NCBI GenBank assembly: GCA_964017185.1
Contig: OZ024880.1
Span: forward strand, 38,034,329 to 38,098,328
DNA length: 64,000 nucleotides
Direction of reading: 5' to 3'
Source of the DNA: Rugalucina vietnamica
Taxonomy: Eukaryota; Mollusca; Bivalvia; Lucinida; Lucinidae
Under the pieces are notes generated by a model that saw nothing but the letters and a program-made list of their open reading frames with translations, made no database searches and had not been told where the DNA came from. Positions 34,032-46,015 of the stretch are shown one piece after another. Position 1 is the stretch's first letter; the number at the start of each line of letters is the position of its first letter. A program made the translations under genes and the position numbers.

Positions 34032-34414
34032 GATTAAAGTGTTGTAAAAAAAAAGTCTGACTGAAAATAGAGATAAATAATGAATTAGTGCTAAATATCA
34101 AGCAAAAAATAAAAACAAATATTTTTGTATTTAATGAAGAGATACTGAGATAGTGCCTTGCCTTGTGATATACCCCAGCTCGTGATTAAAAAGAGAGCAG
34201 TTAAATATCTGTGCTTTTCACTTGAAAAGCTCTAGATATGAGAAGTGAGCAGCTTAATGTTGGAAGCTAGTCAAGATCTTAGCTTATAGGATCTCATTTG
34301 GAACTTAGAAAAAAACTATGACGAGTAACAATTTTACCTAGTTTTCAAGTTTGGGTTTTGACAAAAGATGGGATCATCAGTCTGGCTGTAGTGAATTATT
34401 GTTGATAAAATGGG

Positions 34415-34475
34415 GGCGGCATGAGAAAACCTGTCATTGGGATTTCCAACCAGGTCCTATGTAAATCTGACTGTA
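34415..34475 (-). mobile_element. MITE-A end fragment
   Basis: GGCATGAGAAAACCTGTCAT and GATTTCCAACCAGGTCC only. Confidence 0.6.
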
Positions 34476-34654
34476 TGGCAATATGTGTTTTGCTAATGGC
34501 ATGAGTTTTAGGGAAGCAGATGGAATTGTTTGATCTACTTTCGTAGTAACACTAAAGCTGCAAGCTGACTAGCAAGCCAAGACTGCAAAAAGATTTTCTC
34601 ATGATGTGCGTGGAGTGTAGGTAATGCTGGTCATTGTGAAAAGTTTGATGATAT

Positions 34655-34889
34655 GAGCCGCCTCGTGGGAAAACCAACAATCTGCATAGGCGAAAACAAA
34701 GACGCAGATCAGCTTCGCGGTAACCGCGAAGCTGATCAGCGCCTTTGTTTTCGCTACTCGGATAGTACAGTTCCTCTTCTACTTTAATCCGAAATTTCAA
34801 GCTTCTAGCTCTTTTCTGTGCTTGTACAGGCCGGTTTGTGTCAGACCTGTTTGGAAACCACATTGTTGGTTTTCCCACGAGGCGGCTCA
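34655..34889 (+). mobile_element. MITE-A copy, CGTGGG subtype
   Basis: Ends GAGCCGCCTCGTGGGAAAAC and TTTTCCCACGAGGCGGCTC are perfect inverses; apex TTCGCGGTAACCGCGAA is fully paired. Appears young. Confidence 0.92.
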
Positions 34890-35555
34890 GTTATTGTTGT
34901 TGTTTTTTTTATCATTTGTGGCTAGTATTGGTTTAGATGTAAGAAAACTGAGTTTTCTCAATACCAGAATGAGGTCTGGTATCTTCTTATTATAACTAAT
35001 TTGTGATATAGTTTTCTGCATTTTGACTACATACTGTTTGCATGACAAATTTTCACACAGTGGGGTGTCACACGCTAAACATATTTTGCAAGAAAAAGGT
35101 GTTTAAAAAATTGAAATTTTAGTTTACGAAAAAGTAGCTTGAAAATGGATTCTTGACACCTATACTGTTGCTCATTCTCTGTTAATTTGAAGTTTTTAAT
35201 TTGATTATGGTAGCAAATAGTTCTTCTGTGCTTGCTTCAGATGCAATAATGTTTTTAAGTCACTTTTCTTTCTTTTTTTTCTTTTCACTTATATGTGATT
35301 TTCACCATTTATTTGACGGCTCCTTTTGATTCCTTTAAAATTATACTGGGTTTTTAGATCAGCTGTCCAGAAAAACACTGTTGATACTAAATTGTGCCGA
35401 AAACTACTCGCTGTCATTTTTTTTTCAACTGCTGATTTTGGTAAAATACTATAAAACTTACCTCTATGATATACAAATTTCTTTATGACTTAGTAATACC
35501 TCGGCTGCATCATTAAAAAACCTACTTTAAGCCTTGTGGATAAGATCAAAATCAG

Positions 35556-35766
35556 ATTAACTCATTTAAGCCGGGCGTGCCCTTTGTGGGACATAGGCAA
35601 ACAGCATAGCCCCAGATGCGACGCCCCAGGGGCTATGCTGTTTGCTTGATGAAAATTCATCAAAAAATGGGATAAAAATGAAAAATCACTCCTAGCGCCC
35701 CTAAAAATGAAAGAGGACTCTTCCAAATGATAATGATGGGAAAATCCATTCGTCAAAAAAGGGTGA
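35556..35766. mobile_element. MITE-D copy
   Basis: TTAACTCATTTAAGCCGGGC left end; hairpin CATAGCCCCAGATGCGACGC with GGGGCTATG, apex shortened. Confidence 0.8.
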
Positions 35767-36098
35767 AGCATCCGTGCAGTCTGATCTGCATCTTCAGTTA
35801 TCTAGGTCTGTATACCCAAAAATGTTAACATTAACCTCCCAACTTGTCTGTTAGTGTTTTGATCAATAAAACAGACCAGCCTGTAGACTAGTAAATACAG
35901 TATCATAGGAATTTGGCATCATTCCGTTTATGGCATCAATATATAGAGTGCTAAACAGTATGTGTTAATTCAAAGGCTGGCGTAACTTTTGGCTTTCACA
36001 TGGCAAAGAAGGTTTTATCATGATATGGCTTATATTCAACCACCACATTTTGTTTGCTTTTAAAATTAGTTTGTTGTTTTGCTTTGTTTTGTATATTT

Positions 36099-36333
36099 GA
36101 GCCGCATCGTGAGAAAACCGGATTTTTGCCTATGCGAAAACAAAGGCGCAGATCAGCTTCGCGGTAACCGCGAAGCTGATCAGCGCCTTTGTTTTCGCTA
36201 CACGGATAGTATATTTCCTCTTCTACTTAAATCCGAAATTTCAAGCTTCTAGCTCGTTTCTGAGACTGTACAGGCCGGTTTGTGTCGGACCTGGTCGGAA
36301 ACCCCGAAGACCGGTTTTCTCGCGTCGCGGCTC
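36099..36333 (+). mobile_element. MITE-A copy, near consensus
   Basis: GAGCCGCATCGTGAGAAAAC and GGTTTTCTCGCGTCGCGGCT; apex TTCGCGGTAACCGCGAA; arms GCGAAAACAAAGGCGCAGAT and inverse intact. Confidence 0.92.
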
Positions 36334-39300
36334 ATTTAGTTCTTTTTCTCGAAAGTTACAGCATTAAGTTGTTGATGGAATATTTCTATAATAAGCCGTA
36401 AATTGAGAATATGCAGTTTATACAAAGACCTCAAGAAAGACAATATAATGTCTCTTAAAAGCTTTAAATCACAATTTTTGTCTTTTTAGTGCTATTTTAA
36501 CATTCACATTTTAAATTTTTGTTTTTTTTCTGTTCTTGTTTTACCACCATAGTGCTACCTTTATACATCATGGGCAAGATAATGAAAGATGGTGTCTTTC
36601 ATGATATGAAAAAAAAGGATATTCCCTTGCATAAAACTTTGCCTATATTTATGTATACCAACTTGGCTATGTTCTATAACTCAAGATTGAAGCTAATCTT
36701 CGCTTATCAGACTTGTCTGACGTCTTGCTTATACATTACTTAGAGACCCTTTTGCATTATTTTGCCCTTAAAAGCATTGTAACGAGATGTTCAGAGTCTT
36801 TTTCAGCTTTAAGAAGTTTCATACTTTTATTTGTCTTATCATGCACATATTTATGTTGGTTTCTTTTGTGTATATAATTCTTTAGAATCTTTCGTCCGAT
36901 TTCCTTTAGCCAACTTTATAGCGGATTTTACTCTGAATTTCATAATTACATCTACTATGAAAATATTTAAACTATTTTTACCAAATAATCTAATGAAACA
37001 TGGCTGAAAAATGCTTAGCAGAAGTTATGTTTGTCTAGCTGTAGAAATAAACATAAAAAAAAATCATTGAAACAAACAAAAAAAATATTGTACATATATG
37101 TAAATAGTAAAATGCTCTCGATTAAATACTGCTAAATATTACAGCAGGGGTGTAGTATAGGAGTTCAATTTCTTAAAAGCTTATCAATACTGTTGTAGTA
37201 TAAACTGCCCTCGACCTTTATCAAGGCAGGTGCGACATCAAGTTCGGCTGAACTATTTGTTTATCATCTGTAAATATCCTCACCACACATACTCACTAAT
37301 TTACTCCAGTTTGTTTCCTACTCATGTGATGAATCTCCTTTACTTTCTGGGTCATTGAACCAAAAACAAGGTTATCCAATGACAACCAACACAGTTGAGA
37401 ACAACCAACTTGGATGAAATCAGTAACATGAAGTAATAAATACCTTTCTGGGAACAACTTTCCACGGATCATTCCTATCCATTGGAAGTTGTTCCCAGAG
37501 AGATATTTGTAAATGTATACTACATTGATATATTGAATTTGATTTATATTGATTTTTTCTTTCTTGGTTGTTCTCTACATGTTAGTTGTTTCAAGATAAC
37601 TGGTGTGAGACAACACATTTTGAAATTTCAGTAGAAAAAAAGTAGAACAGTTATGAATAGTCTTCATTTTAAAGGTTCAGTACTCTTGTTGTCACGCTTT
37701 AGTATGACTTTATGCTGCCTTAGCAGCAAATTTACTTCTTAGGTTGTTTTGTAAACAGTTAATGAATCTCATAATTGTAGATATTTTGTCTTACTTTTTC
37801 GTCCTACTCCCTATTACAAAGAATCTCATTTTCAATTTTACATTCTGTAAAATCTCAATTTTCTGATTTTCTCTTTGAATGCTTTCATGTGTTCTCTCAA
37901 ATGAAATGCCTGTAACCAGTTAAAATTAATCTTTCTATGATGACTAAAAGTGAAAAAGAAAGAACCGGTTAAAATTGTTATGCCAATATTTAACATTTTG
38001 ATCATAAAAACCATTTTGTTTGTCAGCGTTTACTTTATGAGGTGACTCTTACAGTTATAGACATAATAAACCTAGTAACCTAGTAACACTTAGATTGTTT
38101 GTCTTACAAGAGATATTTCAGCAAGTAATGGCTTTGTATGGCCATCTATCATGGAAGTCCTATAATCTTATGTTATCTTTCTATCTATCTATCTATCTAC
38201 ATTTTTTCCCTAAACTACCAGACACACTTTAGTGTTGATTATTTATGTTAAAACCAGACACTGGATCAGACATTTGACATAAATTTAATTTAACATATCT
38301 AACAAAGATTTGTGCAAAATATGCACACAATTTCTTTGTCTTGAATGCAAACAAAACAGTTATCATTGTATTTTCTGTATTGTGACAAAACCTGTTTTCA
38401 AAGTAAAAATCTCACATGATATTGTAAATATTGTACATAGTATCCATACCTCTGCGGCAAAGCACAAAGCATTAGTATTGGCGTAAAAAATTGCAAACTA
38501 ACAGAGTAAATTTGAATGCTGATAGTAGCTGCTTTGTGTCTTGTCTCGAATATAGTTTTCATACATCATCATAAGAGTGTGATTGCTTGATGTGATGTGA
38601 TGATTTGCTTGAATGCCTTCGTCATGTGATACAAATACAATTCATGCAGTTATCAAAGTAAGTCAATGGGGGTAGGGGAAGGTTTGTTCTTATTTATGGC
38701 TTTATTGTTGTTTAATCTTTTGAGTATGTTATACTATACATGTAATAAAATCAATTTTGTAATAGCAGTTTGAACTAAGATTTTTTCTATTCAATAAATG
38801 TCAAACAGGTGCCAGTTTTTCAGAACTTTGTTAGCTTAATGCTGTTGTTAAGCCCTCAATTTGTTAACTATATATCAACCTCAAAAGCGAATACACTGTT
38901 ATTAATGCAGTTTACGACGAGAATCAACAATGTTAGTATGGATAAAGTGTGGGTGTCACATGACAAATGCTGTTGTTTTTAAGTGGTGCTCTTTCTATTT
39001 TTGCTATAAACTACATGTCGTGTAGAAGACGATGTTCCTGGCATATTTTAATCTGGCCACTTATTTATGGGATAGGCGAACAGTTACTGCAACATATTTG
39101 TTAGAAAAAGTAAATAAAAATGAAAAAAATAACTCTTCATGCCTCTAAAAATGAAAGTGGACATATCTGCAGGTGTGCAGGTTTCATGCATGTGATATTT
39201 TTGTGAAATACATTTTATGGTTTAGTTTGTTGGAACCACAGGTCTTTTTGTTGAACTAAATTCACAAGAGGTTTCATTTTCTGTAATGTTGCCACCAAAA

Positions 39301-40755
39301 CAGTTTTGCTATTTGTATGAAAATGGATCATTTAGTATTATTTATTGTGATTTTTAATGTGTGGCCTTTATGAATAAGTTAGTGCTCAATCAGTTATCTG
39401 CAATAAAGCATATTCTCCTAAGCCAAGCTACGGACACTTTTTCTGCCAACTAGAGCAAAATTCTGTTCATTGATCTGTTTATTACTTTACAGATTGGTAA
39501 TACACTTTCGAGAGATCTTTGTACAACTACCGGGCTCACTTTGCTGATGGAAAGACTTAATTAAAATGAAACTTGTTAGGTCTTGCTTTGAAACTGAAAA
39601 AGAGGCTTCTAAAAGTTACAGAAAATAAATGTACTTAAAATATGGAAGCTTATTTGGTATTCCTTTATATAAAACTAAAAATATGGAAGCTTATTTGGTG
39701 TTCCTTTATATAAAACTGTTCAAGGTAATGTTTACATTGATGTTCCTATTTCCGAACTTGGCTTATCAGAATTCTGTGTTGTCATATAGTTTACTAGTCA
39801 GTAACATGACATCATCTATACATATGAGCTAGGTCATGAGATTCTCTATGCCATGTATGATAAACAGGCAGTATAGATCAGTCAGAATTTCTGCACAGTT
39901 TGATCATCAAAGGATCATTTTTCTTGTTTATCACACAGAAAATAGTAAAATGTATATTCTGTGTGTGGTATGACAATCTAAAATCTTCCTAGTAGGCTGG
40001 GCTGGGAGTTCAATCCAGCTTCTGAGCAAGCCCATCAGCTAAGTCTTCTCATGAAGTAGCTCATATAAAGTCTAGTATGCTAGTCTAATAATAGACCAAC
40101 CATGTATATTTTAGGAAATACATGTTTTAGTAATGCTCAGACATTTTATATTTACTCCAATTACGGTAAACCTACTAATAGCTGACACACTCAACATTAG
40201 AAGGTTTACCATACTAAATATTTTAACAGTTTCGTACAGTTTCGTCCACTTGTAAATAAAGTTGTATTATCATCATAAGTATTTGTGAACAGCCCTTTAA
40301 GATTTATAGATGTATGTATTGAATGTATGGCCTCACGTCAAATCAAATCTTCAGAGTTCTTCACCCTAATAAATGCCCTGGATGTAATCTATCTGTCATA
40401 TACTGACAGATGCCCTCAATGTGGACATTCTAGGCAGATGCACGGTGGAAACATATCGGCTTGCGTCAGACTGGCATCTTTAAATTGATTGTTATGGTAT
40501 CAGATACAAATGATTAAGCAAACATAAAGACTGAAGACACGATTTCAGACTTTTTGATGACTTATCTTCTAAAGCGATTATTGCGATTAAAATTAAATTG
40601 GATTCGTTTGTTTGGTGATCATCTATCTGGACATTTTTTGAAAAGTAAATGGTGTGGAGGGACATTTATTAGGGTTAAAATGTCTAAGTAACACAAATTT
40701 TAAAGACCCCTAAATTTCTTCAATGATAGGACTGACAGATTTTAGCCAACAGTCT
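36334..40755. other. Intergenic, AT-rich, little structure
   Basis: No exon-like sequence. Noted: hairpin 37447-37503 (GGGAACAACTT...AAGTTGTTCCC), an ATCT tetranucleotide run at about 38178-38200, a decayed MITE-D at 39048-39165 and a tandem ~45-bp duplication at 39630-39715 (TATGGAAGCTTATTTGGTRT). Part could be a long SLC6 3' UTR. Confidence 0.5.
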
Positions 40756-40985
40756 GGGCCCAGTTGTTCAAAATTAATGTCAGACATCGTTAGTTAAATA
40801 TTCGTCAAAATTTCAAATATGAATATTACAAATACACTTATTTTCTGTTGATAAAATGCGATTTTTCACATTTTATCAACAAAAAATAACAGTGTATTTG
40901 CTTATGTAGTCGTCGTTTACTCAACAAGTTGATGTCTTAACGATGACGTTAAGCTACCAAAGTTTTGAACGACTTGTCCCTGGTT
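40756..40985. mobile_element. Inverted-repeat element (GTTGTTCAAAA family)
   Basis: CAGTTGTTCAAAATTAATG left and AGTTTTGAACGACTTGTCC right; inner hairpin ATTTTCTGTTGATAAAATGC with ACATTTTATCAACAAAAAAT. A second copy lies at about 51440-51652. Confidence 0.7.
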
Positions 40986-41195
40986 TGCATGTCTGGCTTC
41001 CTGTCCCTTTTCAAAGCATTCCTATTACATAGAATTTTCTCTCTCTAATTAAGTGGTAAATACAGCTAATAATTTACTTTGTTCAAAACTTTGGGTATGT
41101 TTGTGATAAACTTACATTGAAAGGAGTAACTGACTTGAATCTGGCAATGCATATCAACATGTACCTCAATATTTATACATGACACAAAATAATTA

Positions 41196-41430
41196 GAGCC
41201 GCAACGCGAGAAAACAAGTCTTTGGGGTTTCCGTCTAGGTCCGACTCAAACCGAGGTATACAAGCACAGAAGATGGCTAGAAATTGGAAATTCCAGATTT
41301 AGAAAGAAAAGGAATTGTACTATTCGTGTAGCAAAAACAAAGGCGCTGATCAGCTTCGCAGTTGCTGCGAAGCTGATCTGCCTCTTTGTTTTTGCATAGG
41401 CAAAAATCCGGTTTTCTCATGACGCGGGTC
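41196..41430 (-). mobile_element. MITE-A copy, full length
   Basis: GAGCCGCAACGCGAGAAAAC and CTCATGACGCGGGTC; apex TTCGCAGTTGCTGCGAA. Confidence 0.87.
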
Positions 41431-41747
41431 ACTATATACAAGACAGATTTCCTGATAATTTAGGGTTAATTTATGCGAGGACTTGAATCATAATTAATTT
41501 CGAGTCTCAAGTCTTGCATCCCGACTGAGAAATAAGGCATGTTACAATAAAATACATTTTCATGTCTTTTCTGCAGTATCTCCTGTAGAGATAAGCAAAC
41601 AGCCGAAATGGACAAAAATAATTTTATTCCATTTTGTATTATTGTTATCATTGACTGCTGTTTTTCCCAGTATTTACCTGTGTAGTTCTGCCAAGCAGTT
41701 AGATAACTATTGGACTGAAGTGGAGAGAGATTGAATGCCATACTTTA

Positions 41748-41992
41748 CCAGGTCCTGAGGTTATAAAAATATCTTCATGCTCAACTCAGCTGAGCATGAA
41801 ATTTCAATTCCTTCTGAGTACTGAAATAGTCCAGATTAATTGGAATTTTCGGACCATCAAAGCAAGTAATTTATCCTGCTGATAAATGTTAAAATGCCAA
41901 CAATTGTTAGCATTTTAACATTTATGAGCAGGATAAATTTTAGTCTCAGCTAAGCTGAGCATGAAAAAAGGTTTATAACCTTGGTGCCAGGT
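41748..41992. mobile_element. MITE-B copy, full length
   Basis: Ends GTCCTGAGGTTATAAAAATA and AAGGTTTATAACCTTGGTGC; contains CTCAACTCAGCTGAGCATGA and the TAAATGTTAAAATGCCAACA hairpin. Confidence 0.84.
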
Positions 41993-42428
41993 TTATCCAG
42001 CCAAGACTTGGTTTAATATTTGAGGATTATTGATTCACTGATAGCCTAAGACAAAAAATCAAATTAAAAAATGTAAACAACTTTTTGGCTTCGGTGCAGT
42101 TTTGTTGAGCATGTTGAGAAAAAAAATATGATAGAAAACAGTGTACATAATTTCATAGCATGAATCCTATGTAATGAATGAAAGACATTTTAGAGTCTGG
42201 TTTATTAGAAACATTTGGGTAAGAAGATACAATATTTTGGCATCCAATATGATAGCCTGTTAAAGTATGGCATTGAATATACTCTCAAGTGTATGTGCTG
42301 AAGTATTCTGTTCATTTTGTAAAACTCATATGACCATTGTGAAGTGATCAAGTCACAGGTTCATTCAAAATTCCACACAAAAATATCAATAAAAACAAAA
42401 TAAAACTTATCTATCATTGTTTGTGATT

Positions 42429-42482
42429 ATTCCTTTCCCATGTTGATCCAGATTAGCCTTTCCCATGTTGATCCAGATTAGC
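42429..42482. repeat. Tandem 27-bp duplication
   Basis: CCTTTCCCATGTTGATCCAG with ATTAGCC occurs twice in a row. Confidence 0.85.
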
Positions 42483-42545
42483 CACAGCTGTTGTTTCCCT
42501 ATCTCATCTTGTCAGTTACTTAATAAGGCATAAACACTGAGTGCT

Positions 42546-42747
42546 GGTTAACTCATACAAGCCTGGTGTATTCTTTATTGTTAACAGGCAAACAGCGGCA
42601 TCTCATCTGGGGCTATTCTGTTTGCTTAAAGGAATTTCATTGAAAAATTGAAGCAAAATTCAAAATCACTCCTAACACCCCTTAAAATGACAATGGATTC
42701 TCCAAATTGATAATGATGGGCAAATCCATTCGTCAAAATTGGGTTAA
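42546..42747. mobile_element. MITE-D copy
   Basis: TTAACTCATACAAGCCTGG left, GGCATCTCATCTGGGGCTAT centre (first hairpin arm lost), CGTCAAAATTGGGTTAA right. Confidence 0.72.
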
Positions 42748-42861
42748 TAGCCTAGCTGAAGCATGCCTAATGCTGGTACCCTGGTAAAGTGTGCTAAGGA
42801 TAGCCGACCATCAAAATGTAACAACAAATTAACTTTCAAGTTTTAGATCAATCATAGGGAG
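42748..42861. other. Short unique intergenic DNA
   Basis: Nothing recognised between MITE-D and the SINE. Confidence 0.4.
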
Positions 42862-42963
42862 TGCGGTGGCATAGTGGTAGAGCGTTGGAGGTCCTGGGTT
42901 CGATCCCCACAAGCGTCACGGTGTTGTGTCCTTGAGCAAGACACATTAACTCCCTACAGTACT
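42862..42963 (+). mobile_element. SINE, 5' half (split by the foldback element)
   Basis: Good tRNA-like promoter: A box in GGTGGCATAGTGGTAGAGCG and B box GGGTTCGATCC, then TGTGTCCTTGAGCAAGACAC. The 3' half resumes at 47322 after the inserted element. Confidence 0.75.
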
Positions 42964-43730
42964 CACACTGGTAAATGTAAAAGTACTGGAGCTGGTTGCA
43001 ACGAACTGGTGCAGTCTAAATTACGCACTGGAGTAAGATTAAAATGGCGGAAAAGGTAAATAAATCTTATACCTCTTATCATTACCATTCCATTATAAAC
43101 ATGTGTGTATTTTATTTGTCATGTCACCTAGCGCAGAGAAGGGCGGAAACATTGCAGTTTATGATTTTATCACGCAATATGCGATTTATTTCATGGGTTA
43201 GAAGCCAAATCCGATACAGTTCTACCAGCATGACCGATGGCATGTGTTTTCGTGCCATCGGTGAGAGGAAACTGCATGTTTGGGCATAGTTTTTGTTGTA
43301 TTGTCATATATTTATGAATAAACATTCAAGAAACACGATTTCCGATCGCCATTTTTTTTCTTGGTATCGAAGCAAATGTTTTATTGAGGAATTTCTATTA
43401 CAACGCACTGGGAGCATTTTTTGAATCATTGGTACAACGCACTGGTGGTTGCACAAACTTGCTTCAGGGTTGCTGATTTCATAAACAAAGCATCTAACTC
43501 GCCCGATCATTAAGCAATCTTATATGAACATCAACATGACAAAATGTACCTTCGGACATTCTAACGTTTCTAGCAGAAAACTCCCAAATTTTAGCAGGAC
43601 AATCATGTAATATATGTTTTAGAAATGAAACTGTATATGTAATCATTGAACACTGGGCTATTGAATAAATGGATTTTAAAACATATTTATTTTCAATATT
43701 TGAAGTTATCTGCCCTTGTTTAAGCATATA

Positions 43731-44752
43731 CCCAGTCAGCATTGCAATAGGGGACCGCTGACGGCCCGCTAATATTTGCATAGCGGCCCGCTAACTAAAT
43801 TCTGCAGTGGCCCACCGGTGGATGTGAAAAGTAAAAAATTGTCGGCCCGCTGTCGGAAAAACGCGATGTTGCCCCCATTGTACCGACATGCAAAATATTA
43901 AGAAATTAGAAGTTTATTAATATTAAAAAATATCACTTAGTTTTGCATTTGGAATCTTCGAAAACGAAGAATCTGTGTGTTTTAGGGCATGAATTAAGAC
44001 ATGCCCATGAACACACAAGATGTACACAACACAAGAGGCGTTTTTATGAATTAATTACTTTTCCATGTGTGTATATATGTAATAAAAATTTATTTCGAAG
44101 ATGAAGTGCCATGAGATTGACCAAAACAAGTAATACACTTAGAAAAGTTAAATAATTGATAGTCAGAATCACTCTCTGTTATAAATTATCATTTACATAT
44201 TTATTTAAACACCTTTATTTAAGAACAATGTGTAAAATAATGAAAATTCGATGTTATCGATTTTTGTTGTTTCCCTTTAATAAAGTGGCAGCCGTTGACG
44301 GGCCGACAGCAGGCCCTCTTGTGTTTTTGTTAGTTACATTTTGTGTTACGTTTGTGAAACACTCAATGATCCAGCACTCATTAAATAATTGAGTTATAGT
44401 TATATGAGGAAGCAAGGATTTATCGTTCAAGCATCAGCTTTTTGTAGGGCATTGTCCTATTTCGTGCCGCTGGCGGGCCGTCGTTGGGCCGATATGCCAA
44501 GATGTCGCTGACGGACCGCCAGCGGCCCGCTTACTGCTCTAAGAGAATGTGAATTTCTTTCAGAGATCAAATAATTTTCTTTCTTTGCCATTTCTACCTA
44601 ATGTAGAAATGCATTAATGTCAATTCCTGGCACAGAGATGTATTTTTGTCAGTCAATTTGTTATTTCGGGCCCCTGACGAGCCGTCATGGGGCCGATATG
44701 CCGCGATGCCAAAAATGCCGCTGACGGGCCGATATATGCATGCTGGCTGGGT
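43731..44752. mobile_element. ~1-kb nested element, CCCAGYCAGCAT ends
   Basis: Interrupts the left foldback arm, as shown by the uninterrupted right arm (around 46560). Ends CCCAGTCAGCATTGCAATAG and the inverse of CCCAGCCAGCATGCATATAT. Both end regions carry repeated CGGCCCGCTGACGG-type words. Flanking TA on each side may be the target duplication. Confidence 0.75.
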
Positions 44753-44924
44753 AATATACTTAATTTTCCTATATGTATCGTCAAACGGTAACCATAGCAA
44801 CCAGGATGTCACAATAATAGACAAAAAAAAAATCCGACAGATTGCTTGTAATGATGAATTTTTTGTACTGTTTGAGCCTTATGTACGTTTTCATATTTTT
44901 TTTAAATTTCAGTTCGGATAACTA

Positions 44925-45090
44925 AGTGGCCGCTTATTGGGGAATAGCTGCTCACTCGGCTTACGATATGTGTTCTTGGTATAAGTACTTAAGTGCCATT
45001 TTAGTTTTTTCCCAACCCTCAGTTTATGGAGTGGGAATTTCTTTCTCCGGATCATTGCCTGCTTGTACCTTTTCTATCCGTAATACAGAT
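44925..45090 (+). repeat. Direct repeat inside the foldback element (copy 1)
   Basis: AACTAAGTGGCCGCTTATTG, GCTCACTCGGCTTACGATAT and TATGGAGTGGGAATTTCTTT recur in order at 45845-46015. Confidence 0.75.
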
Positions 45091-45844
45091 TATATTTCCT
45101 TTTGGTCCTTTGAGATTAGCGAGGGTATTCTGAGGAATCAGAAATTCATTATCGGTTAAGAGTAATTTTCTAACCAACGTTTTAAATATTTGGTCTATTT
45201 GGATAATACAAGTCTTTGTATCGACTTTCCTGTTGAAAGTTGCAAAATTACAGTATTTGTCTTTGGCTCCATTTTGCCAAATTATTAGGGTCACTGAAGA
45301 GGCTTAAGTAACCGAAACCGCGGTAGGGCTTATCCCTTTTCTCATTTATATATACTCACTGCTCTTAAAGGATCTAAGTTTTATTTTTATTCAAACTAAT
45401 CAAAAGTTTCTGGCCAGTACTTGAATAATTTTAAGCGAATGTCCTGAGTTTTGTAGGCACGTCAAACATGCAGAAATGCATTACGCAACTTTGGCGTCAT
45501 TTTTCAGGACAATGACCTCTGTATAGGTCATTTAATAAATGTGTCATAACTCCAAAACTAACTTGAGTAATCTTGTCAAATAAAGGCTATTAGACTTAAG
45601 AAACAATATATACTCAAAGTAAAATTATTTTTCTAATGCCCAAAATATTGTCCGAAGGTACATTTTCTCGCGTTGTGGCCCATATGCGGAGACTTATAAG
45701 ACTGTAAAAATGATAGTTGTTAGACGAAAATTTGATTTTTGTTCTATTTTTCCTAAAAACATAGATGGTGGTTAAGAGTCGATTCTTAGAGTACAGCCAC
45801 TCTATGTGTCGAGCAAAAATAAGAAAGAAAGAGAAAACAACTTG

Positions 45845-46015
45845 AGTAACTGAGTGGCCACCTATTGGGAAAATAGCTGCTCATTCGGCTTACGATATGT
45901 TTCATGGTATAAGTGTCTGGTTGTTGGTTTGGTTTTTCCCACCTCGGTTTTTGGAGTGGGAATCTCTTTCTGATTGCACCTTTTCCTGATCTTTGCCTAC
46001 TTGTACCTTTTTCTA
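45845..46015 (+). repeat. Direct repeat inside the foldback element (copy 2)
   Basis: AACTGAGTGGCCACCTATTG, GCTCATTCGGCTTACGATAT and TTTGGAGTGGGAATCTCTTT match copy 1 at 44925-45090. Confidence 0.75.

Noticed and set aside
40285..40488. 67-codon + frame with CPQCGHSRQMHGG, zinc-finger-like cysteines
   Set aside because: Only one Cys pair, no splice sites or conserved partner exon; chance in intergenic DNA is more likely.
42862..42935. A functional tRNA gene
   Set aside because: A and B boxes are present, but there is no proper cloverleaf or acceptor stem and the typical SINE body follows.
44646..44921. 91-codon + frame near the nested GC-word element
   Set aside because: Covers the element's terminal repeats and adjacent arm; no conserved domain and composition follows the repeats.
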